This document shows positions 57,201 to 64,000 of a stretch of DNA of 64,000 bases, piece by piece. The stretch spans positions 1 through 64,000 of the forward strand of contig JBAMDO010000066.1 in assembly GCA_037074765.1 (NCBI GenBank), in the 5' to 3' direction. This DNA comes from Mansonella perstans. Taxonomy: Eukaryota; Nematoda; Chromadorea; Rhabditida; Onchocercidae. Position numbers and translations under genes: made by a program. Numbering within the stretch: the first letter of the stretch is position 1; every line of letters starts with the position of its first letter. The notes below the pieces were generated by a model. It ran no database searches, was not told the origin of the DNA, and was given only the letters and a program-made list of their open reading frames with translations.

Positions 57201-59868
57201 ATTATGAATTCAGCGATATATTTAATAGATAAGAAGAGCGAATGCAACGTGGATTGTGATGGATGCAATGAATGATTTAATCGAAAAAAATTAAAGTTTT
57301 AAATATTTGAAACAATAATAAATATCACAGAGTTTTTTCAAAACTGCAGGGCCTTTGAAAAACGACAAAGTATCAGATATGATTTGCTTACAATAAAATA
57401 TCATTTAGGCGGAACTTAATTTTATTATTATATTTATTTCATAATAAACACGATTTTAAGAAAGTTATATTGTTTTAAAAAAAGACTTCGATTTGGATGA
57501 CACACTCAGACAAATTAAGAAAAGCAATTTTGCTCCTTCTCAATTAAATGTAGATGACAAAAAAATATACCTAATAATTGAACTTTTTTTAAAGTTCTTT
57601 CAATTGTTAGAAAGTGCAACATTCCATTTTAAGACATTTAGTTCTGATTGCTAAAATTTCTCTCAAAAAATCAATGATTTCTACCAGACTCAACTTTCCA
57701 CGCAATAATTTGATATCAATCAGAAAACTTTTTCCAATTTCAGTTTCAACTGAGTGAAAGGAATGTGGGAATATTTTTTGTAGAGCACCTTATAAACGCA
57801 TTTAATGCAGAAGGTAGATAATAAATTTTCGAATAAAACTGTGCAATTTACTTGTTGAAAAACCTTGAAAAACTGAATGACCTTTCATGAAAATATTAGT
57901 GAAGACTTGTAAACATCGCACGAAAATAATGCAGTCAATATTAATTAGTTACACTGACTGCTTTTTTCGATTTATTTTCCAATGCTGTTTTCAGGATGTT
58001 GGCAATTGTCAGCAAGTTAACTAACCAAGAATGAATGGCAGTGATTCTCATTACTTCAGTACATTCTCATTCTCATTACTTCAGATCAGTACATTCTATT
58101 ACTTGTTCAATCAGCCAGTGAAGTTTTAATATAAAGGATATTACAGGATTTTTATACGGAATGATTTAAAAAAGCAAAACATAGCCTGAATTTCTTAATA
58201 GATATATAATGTTGAATGTCTTAGCTTTAGGACGTAAAATCATGATGGCTAACTGCATTTGCATTAAATTAAATTTCATTTTAAACAGGAAAGAACCAAA
58301 AACTTCGCGTAATGCAATCATTAGACAAATGAAAGAGCTTTAAAAAAATTTGTTCAAGAACTAAGAAGTAGATTTTTGCTGCTCTAAACCTAGGCTTCTT
58401 AATCAAGTACCCTGTCTAGGCTTTTCTTTTCAGCAAACATTATAATAAAGTAAAAAAGGGGCTATTTTCTCTCACTAATCTTCGACGAGATGCGCAAAAA
58501 ATTTCCCAGCAAAACAATCCTTTACTATCTTTTTCTCATATTACCGCTACAATTGTGAAAAAATATTCTGAAGTATAGTGAAGCAATCGGAAAATTCGTT
58601 AAATTTCGCCGGAAAAGTTCCATGCAACAGATATGATATGAGAGTGCAGGTGACACTGCGATGGAAAAATGAAAAAGATATCTAAATGCAAGAAAATTTT
58701 TTTTCATTTTTTAAATTAGATGTGAATTTAACTCGGAGAGGTGTAAAGTGCAAAATGTTCCATGCCAGAAATGAGTCATGCAGGAATCCTCTCGGATCAG
58801 TATGAATGTAACAATAATTTAATTCTAGACTATAGCTGGCATTATTGCCTTCTGCTAGGTTTTTCCTACATAATTAGTCTAGGAAATATCTCTGTGCTCA
58901 AATGAATGTAATAATCATTCTGAAAAAGAATAAAATTGCATACAAGAGATTTCGAAAAGGACCGCGAATAAATGTGTGAAAGGGACAACATTTAGCTCAC
59001 CGATCATTTTATACATGATCGATCCCACAGACAAAATGTCACCGAGATTTCTCGGAATTCTCGATAATGCATTATAATGATTGCACTCATGTAATTCCAT
59101 AGATGATTTATAACATTATAAATAAAGCAAATGCCCTACTTTGGTTCAGCTATAAAAAAACGCAAATTTAAAAATTTTTAACAGAAATTGTTTTATTTGC
59201 CAAAAAGATTTTTAGCAAACAAATTCGTTCATCTGAATAAAAAGTTTCAATACTTTTCAATGCAAAATGCAAAATTATGGAGAAAGAGATGAAATACTTT
59301 CAAAACACTTCAGTGACAATAATTGTCTTTCCTGAAGAAGAAGCTTATTTAGGAAGCATAAAAAGCTGTTCATGCAATTAATTCAATTAGAAAACTAGCT
59401 TTTAGAGCAGAAGTAGAATTTATAGCATTTTAACTGCCTCATTGCTGAAAACATTTCTATTTTAAGGTTTAAACCTCTTTTTTAACAAAAGACTGCTGAA
59501 TTCTTCAAATTTCTGCTGATTTTAATTAACAATTTTAATTGCTAGAATTTCGTATTTTCATTCAATGGGATATTAAGCGCATTCTCAATTAATCTTATAT
59601 GTCAGTAACGTAATCAAATGATATTTTAGAAGAGGTCGAATGACTCAGTTTGGTACTAATCAATAGGATAGATAAATAGAAAAATAAATTCAAATAATTT
59701 GGAATGAAATAAAAGCTGATGAGAAACAAACCCTCCAATCGCTAGCGACGCCCAGATCACTGTCCTTTTCCGAAGCATTATTCGCTAACGAATTATTTCT
59801 TGCGAAACTTGAACTTAATGACATATGAACAAGACGAGGTGAACCGATACAGTGTACTTGTTGCGATC
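47958..59868 (-). CDS. nrx-1: Neurexin, 3' part of gene (5' end beyond window)
   Basis: Neurexins are single-pass presynaptic adhesion receptors that bind neuroligin and other partners through LNS domains, and bind PDZ scaffolds through their C-terminus. Evidence here is the C-terminal K-E-W-Y-V, a membrane segment, a Ser/Thr-rich stalk, an acidic loop between two Cys that matches the conserved neurexin cysteine loop, and an upstream exon ending like the sixth LNS domain (C-I-G-S-P-R-L-V). Exons, 5' to 3', are 59732-59868, 56754-56850, 50811-51020, 49068-49231, 48794-48894 and 47958-48234. All join in phase when the long exon 49686-50607 is skipped. The first five and a half LNS domains and EGF repeats must lie beyond 64000. 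Identity as neurexin is likely; exon order upstream of the membrane exon is moderately sure. Confidence 0.8.
48794..48894 (-). CDS. nrx-1: Neurexin transmembrane exon
   Basis: A 101-base exon encoding A-P-A-T-P-A-D-F-P-R-T-A and then a hydrophobic run (L-I-S-I-A-S-L-S-V-I-I-I-I-A-I-V-V-F) ending C-V-F-R at the cytoplasmic side. Both splice sites match consensus. Joined to the tail exon it reads V-F-R-C-R-Q-T-G. Confidence 0.88.
49068..49231 (-). CDS. nrx-1: Neurexin juxtamembrane stalk exon
   Basis: A 164-base exon, phase 1 in and phase 0 out, encoding a Thr/Ser-rich stalk (T-T-I-S-T-V-S-S-T-T, then V-R-P-T-T-P-M-G-G) directly before the membrane exon. Likely O-glycosylated by composition. 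The G of its first codon can come from either of two upstream exons. Confidence 0.8.
49686..50607 (-). CDS. nrx-1: Long stalk exon or internal first exon of a short neurexin isoform
   Basis: A 922-base open exon ends with a good donor in phase 1 and joins the juxtamembrane exon (D-W-G-N-V-L-P). Its far end is open only back to 50607, after an ATAG acceptor, and there its phase (0) does not match the upstream exon (phase 1). It holds an in-frame ATG at 50527-50529. The protein is His/Asn/Tyr-rich in the middle (H-N-H-S-Y-L-D-D-N-H) and Thr/Ser/Pro-rich at the end. It may be the first coding exon of a short isoform that lacks LNS domains, as reported for worm gamma-neurexin, or may use an internal acceptor that I could not fix. 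I see no clear signal peptide. Confidence 0.55.
50811..51020 (-). CDS. nrx-1: Neurexin Ser/Thr-rich stalk exon
   Basis: A 210-base exon, phase 1 at both ends, with CTTTAG acceptor and a strong GTGAGT donor. It encodes a mucin-like stretch (S-S-P-T-T-L-L-T-T-S-E-T-T, then K-T-T-T-I-Q-P-Q-Q). It joins the cysteine-loop exon upstream (D-H-T-G-L-I-T-P) across a 5.7-kb intron. Confidence 0.72.
51021..56753 (-). other. Neurexin intron (5.7 kb)
   Basis: Apart from the dispersed repeat at its left end, I see no exon, RNA gene or ordered repeat. The open frames here are short and have no family features. Confidence 0.5.
51640..52000 (-). repeat. Dispersed repeat, copy B (neurexin intron)
   Basis: This intronic segment resembles 9740-10215 in a kettin intron, in the same orientation. 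Shared blocks include CAATAGAGGTTA, ACGTCCTTCATTGTTAG, AGAATCGA.TGGAAGC, GAATATCATATTG and AAAGTGGTCTC. I see no open frame or terminal inverted repeat, so its class is unknown. The strand sign is nominal. Confidence 0.8.
56754..56850 (-). CDS. nrx-1: Neurexin acidic cysteine-loop exon
   Basis: A 97-base exon with TTTTTTAG acceptor and GTAAGT donor. It encodes E-A-E-G-S-G-C-V-E-L-E-E-Q-E-K-C and then Q-I-I-D-S-D-H. Two Cys separated by an eight-residue acidic stretch sit between the last LNS domain and the stalk, as in the conserved disulfide loop of vertebrate neurexins. The phase agrees with the exons on both sides. Confidence 0.78.
56851..59731 (-). other. Neurexin intron (2.9 kb)
   Basis: No supported exon. 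A minus-strand frame at about 59000-59100 ends at a GT but lacks an acceptor, and the flanking exons already join in phase without it. A short direct repeat with CATTCTCATTCTCATTACTT lies near 58060. Confidence 0.5.
59732..59868 (-). CDS. nrx-1: Neurexin exon: end of sixth LNS domain and start of stalk
   Basis: A 137-base exon (two bases, then 45 codons) with TTTTCAG acceptor and GTTTGT donor. It encodes Q-Q-V-H-C-I-G-S-P-R-L-V-H-M-S and then a Ser/Asn-rich run. The I-G-x-x-R-L-V pattern fits the end of the last LNS domain of neurexins, where the chain leaves the globular part. The assignment rests on this short pattern and on consistent phase with the cysteine-loop exon. Confidence 0.65.
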
Positions 59869-62800
59869 CTGAAAATGCTTAAATAACGGTTAAATTTGAA
59901 ATTTAAAATAGTCATTTCACCATTTTATTTTAAACAATATTTGTAAAAAATAGTTGCGTAGAAAAAGATTGAACTAGCCATGTATATTGTATTTAAAATT
60001 ATTCAGAATGAATTACTTTTACTTTGCACGGGTGAAAGGGAAAGGTAAAAAAATTGGAGTAATAATCGCTTTCAGTCTATTTCAAATAATTCTAGACTAA
60101 GAACCAATAAAACGTGAGAATCTAAACAGCGATTAGATATGAAATTTAAAATATAAACTGTACAATTTTTGATCATCCAAATTGAAAGTAGTTGATAAGG
60201 GTAAGGAAAGGAGGAAAAAGAATGGAAGTACCAAATTAAAGAAAGTATGTTTTCCTTTTTTTGTTCAACTACTCATTTGACTGAGGAAATCATCGATATA
60301 TATCATTACATTCTAATGAAAATGATGATTTGATAACATTTAAGAAGAACTATTAATTTAATAACATTTCTTAAAAGTTAATTGCTTAAAACACTTATCA
60401 TTTCTTGCCTTATATTTATTTGATACACTTAAAAAAGTAGAAAAACTAAGTGTAAGTTTGTAAATTGTACAAAACATCAAATTTTTTCGAACGATCGTTA
60501 TTGTATCAAATGACAAATGCATTTTCACTTACTTTGGCCATCTTTAGAGTTAAAATTTCATTATGGGAACTGTTTCAATTATCAATGATCCAAAAGGTTT
60601 TGGAATAAAAAGCCTATCCTGACTATAATCTGACTCTGAATTTTTAGAAAAAATTGAACTACATCTGCGCCAAATGTTTTTGCATATGCACTTAATAATG
60701 GATGTTTCATTTTCACTTACGAAATAACCGATTCAAATGAACAATTCCGTCTTCAGTATTTGTTTGTATTTATTATATAGTCAAATCAGTGAATAATTTC
60801 AAAAATCGTCTCGATGACTTAAAGATCATCATTTGATGAAATATAAATCATACAGCAATTATTCATTGGCTTAGTCGTATTTTAAATTTATTGTAATTTC
60901 ATTTCAGGCTTCATTTTGGATTTTTTCTCTTTTTGGAGCATCACTGAGGACAGTCTAGCAATATTTTAATTAGAAGATGAAGCATTAACAACAAGGGTGC
61001 TAGATTCTTTCCAATTATTTTTTTATATAAAATAACGCTTTTTTTCAATTACTGCATGCAACATTTTATTCACAAAAAAAATAAATTGAATAGAAATTGG
61101 AGAAATTCGTTTGTCTTTTAATAGCAACTAACCTATCTTCTAAGAACATTTTTCAATCTGACAAAATTTTATGAAAAGAATTACTATTTTGAAACTGAAA
61201 TAAATATTTCATGCTAGAACAAAAAATAATCAGATAAACAAATTAAAAAATATTATACGATCCAATATAAAATATCAGGAAGTTAGCAAAAAATTTGCAG
61301 ATGTTTTAATCTATTGAAAAGATAATGTTGAAAAGAAAACTACTTCTGGCATTAAGTATTACTATACGAGAAAACACGAAGTGTTAGGACATTGACTGGC
61401 TAAAAATTTGGGTGTTGAAGCATTAATGTCCTAAAAATTACCTCGATCTGACTCTGCGAAATTTTTTTGTTTTGTAAGATTTGCTTCAAATCTCTCATCA
61501 ATTCAAAATTAATATAAAAACCCTCATCTTTCAATTACAATTAGCTAAAATAAATCTTACTGGAATCGATCGGGTAAATGTTCTTTTTTTTTCGCACTGT
61601 AAGCTTTTAATTGAAATCTTTTTCCGCAACCTCTTTACTACGACTTATATTCTCTAAAGATACATCATGAACGGAAACGAAACACAGATAATAATTTCAA
61701 CAGACAATCGGCAAAGTGCTTGGTGACAGTCCAAAAAGACGATTATCAAAATTCACAAAAATTTTTTTAGCTGTAGAATGTTATTCATTCTTGCCCTCTT
61801 TTCTTCTCCTCTTTCAATACTTTCGTGTAGTATTTTCACTCGAGAATTTCAATGAGAAAATCGAGAAATTCTTTTTTTAAATCACTTCTCTCATTGCAAT
61901 AGCAAAGCATTACAAAGGAACGCTTTCATGGCCATTTTATTACAAAGAAACACTTTCATAGCCATTTTCATAGCTATCTAGAAAGCTTATTGACACGTAC
62001 GACTAAAATTTGAATCCAGTTAGGCTTAGGCTTTTTCTGGTTTTAAGCACACAATTCTTTAAAATGAAACGGAATGAAATTTTGGAAGAAAGCACTAAAA
62101 AGAGGCTGAAAGAATGGATAGAATAAAGAAGAAAAAATAACTGCATTGGCTTATTTGTCTGCAAAAGCAAATTTCATATGAAATCATAAGAACTATTGTT
62201 TGAAGCAATTTTCGGAATATTTATATTTTAAATAATAGATAGGCAACAAAAAATTAACATATGGGAAAATGAAATTTCACTTATTCCTTTGATAAGATAA
62301 TTTAGGTGATCCTTTGCAAGTGTGCAACCTTTCTTCTAACTGCGACGAAGGATTTAGAAGTGGCAAAAATTTGATTTGTTAAAAACAAAATCAAATCTAA
62401 AATTTTTAATCGTTTGAAAAATTTTAGATTGAACTTTGGCTGTCAACGACAAATCACAATTTTGTCAGCTGCGCGAGCTCATTTTTTTCTCATTCCATAG
62501 ATTTGAAGTGATAGAAATAAGGTTTAATATGCGATTTCTATTTTTTCTATGTTTTATTTGTAAAATATGAAGTATGCGAAGATGTTAAAATCAATTTTTA
62601 AATCTAAAATGCTCTTGAATACTTCATAAAAGACGCGTTTCAAAACATCTTTTTGTTCCAGAAATTTCAAACTTCACTTCTTTACGATATAATCAAGAAT
62701 AAATTTTTAATCTTAACTTTAGCTCTGAGAACTTTATGTGCTCTAATGCCATTAATGTCACGCAAATGCATTTTTAAACAAAAATTTTTCATCTTATTAA

Positions 62801-64000
62801 TGTAATGTTTAAAAGTCGCATTATTGAGTCTAGGTGATAATCCTCGAGAATCCTCATACAACTAATTAGTCATTTGAAGTAGAAAAGTAATTATAGAGGT
62901 TTATGATTAAGCAAAAAGAAGAATTCCACTCTTTTTATTTACTTTTTTGTTATTTGTAGTAGCTAAAAAGCAACCGACATCGCAAGTCAAACTGAAATGA
63001 TCTAAATATAGAAATTATCAACGCTACCTAATGTGATACATGTTTTTAAGGGCAAACACAAATGCAAATATTCAATAAAATGACTCCATCATGGATATTT
63101 GAAAAAGAAGACAAGAAGAAAAAAGAAAAAGAGACAGGGAATGTCAACAACATATAATTAAATTTCAAAATCATATAATGAAAAAGTTCTCATGAGTGGT
63201 GTAATAGGATAAATTCATTTTTCAATGATTCGTAACAAATGAAAAAAACCTTTAATTAGGTGCATTCTTATCGTTTTTCTCAGTGAATTTTATATTAGGC
63301 TAACTTAATTCAAACTGAAGTACACAAGCTTCCATTTTCTCGAATAGAGCAATTATTGAATAGCCTGAAAGCTTTTATAAAAGATGGTGCTTTGGCTTCA
63401 GGCTTTTCCAGTTTTCCCACCCTTAAATATAGATGGAGAGGGAGAGAGGGGAGAAGACAACGAAAAGAAGTATCAAAATAAGACTATACTGCTTGGAATA
63501 TATGAGAATAAATAAAACGGAACAAAGACTGCGACGAAAACGAAGGACTAGTTGATTTAATGACCATTTAGCAAGTAATAAGGTAAAACCTATAAGATGC
63601 ATGCCTCAATTATCTGGCTAATATTAATCGTCATTTCTATCTCAAAATGCATCTTGGAATAAAGCAATTGAGAACAGTTAGTAGTAATAGATTAATGCTT
63701 AGAAATAAGCTCATTTTTAAAAATTTCACTTAAAACTATAAATTTGATCGAATTTCCTCACTTAGATCACTTAAAATTGAATAAAATTTAAGAAAGCAAA
63801 AGAAAAAATCAATTTCTAAAAATCGAAATTTCAAAACAAAAACGAAAGAAAAAGAGCCTACTGATTTATTGAAATGTTACACATCGATATGGTACAGAAA
63901 TCTGCTGTAATGTTTGGTCTACGACAGTTTATATAAAAAAAATGAACGTAAGTTAGAAAGTCTTCTGAAGATATCAGATATGTTGAGTGATCAGACTCAC
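59869..64000 (-). other. Presumed neurexin intron running to the window edge
   Basis: About 4.1 kb without a supported exon on either strand. Since the LNS domain is cut at 59868, the next upstream exon must lie beyond 64000 or be too short for me to recognise. Only the 30-bp tandem duplication stands out. Confidence 0.5.
61909..61968. repeat. 30-bp tandem duplication
   Basis: A unit beginning ATTACAAAG and ending GCCATTTT occurs twice back to back (about 61909-61938 and 61938-61968) with three differences. Located in the presumed upstream neurexin intron. Confidence 0.85.

Noticed and set aside
58999..59100. Open frame on the minus strand ending at a GTGAGC donor in the neurexin intron
   Set aside because: No acceptor before it, no family features, and the exons on both sides join in phase without it.
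61441..61465. Possible 12-base microexon between a TTTCGCAG and a GTAATT on the minus strand
   Set aside because: Such tiny matches are expected by chance in AT-rich DNA and nothing links it to the neurexin frame.
1..64000. Search by eye for tRNA, rRNA, CRISPR arrays, transposases, phage or toxin genes
   Set aside because: No B-box-like sequence with a cloverleaf, no regular spacer array and no such protein family was seen on either strand.

Overview
This window is nuclear DNA of a nematode. It is AT-rich (roughly 70 percent by eye) and holds two multi-exon genes, both on the minus strand. Most introns are 100-500 bases with TTTCAG-like acceptors, and a few are several kilobases long. The intron density and AT bias fit a clade III parasite, such as a filarial or other spirurid worm, better than Caenorhabditis. 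That placement is an inference, not something the sequence proves.

Positions 1832-43367 carry what appears to be the complete kettin gene (C. elegans ketn-1 type; related to insect Sallimus/kettin). I could chain 88 coding exons from an ATG at 43365-43367 to a TAG at 1832-1834, with matching splice phase at every junction. The chain is about 14,544 coding bases, or about 4,847 residues. The order in the protein is: a short N-terminus; three Ig domains with a basic/Gln-rich linker; a Gln-rich segment; Ig4-Ig30, most of them separated by ~35-residue linkers carrying the kettin signature (D-T-Q-H-P-E-S ... I-Q-E-I-E); a charged Lys/Pro/Glu-rich PEVK-like segment of about 290-310 residues; and four C-terminal Ig domains. 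Kettin is a giant filament protein of the muscle I-band and dense-body/Z-line region that binds actin.

Positions 43440-47957 are intergenic. They hold the presumed kettin promoter side, a long pyrimidine tract, a GA tract, a three-copy 19-bp repeat and a degenerate repeat cluster.

Positions 47958 to the right edge hold the 3' half of a neurexin gene (nrx-1 type). From 3' to 5' I see the cytoplasmic tail ending in the PDZ ligand EWYV, a transmembrane exon, Ser/Thr-rich stalk exons, one long exon whose frame does not join the upstream exon, a small exon for the acidic cysteine loop, and an exon that looks like the end of the sixth LNS domain. Upstream exons lie beyond 64000. Introns of about 2.9-5.7 kb separate the upstream exons. 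Kettin and neurexin act in muscle and at synapses respectively; nothing in the sequence suggests a joint function.

Other features are a dispersed repeat shared by a kettin intron and a neurexin intron, several short tandem duplications, a probable GC-AG intron, and two 24-25-base T runs (sense strand) next to kettin 5' splice sites. I found no tRNA, rRNA, CRISPR array, transposase or bacterial-type gene, and no new multi-gene system.
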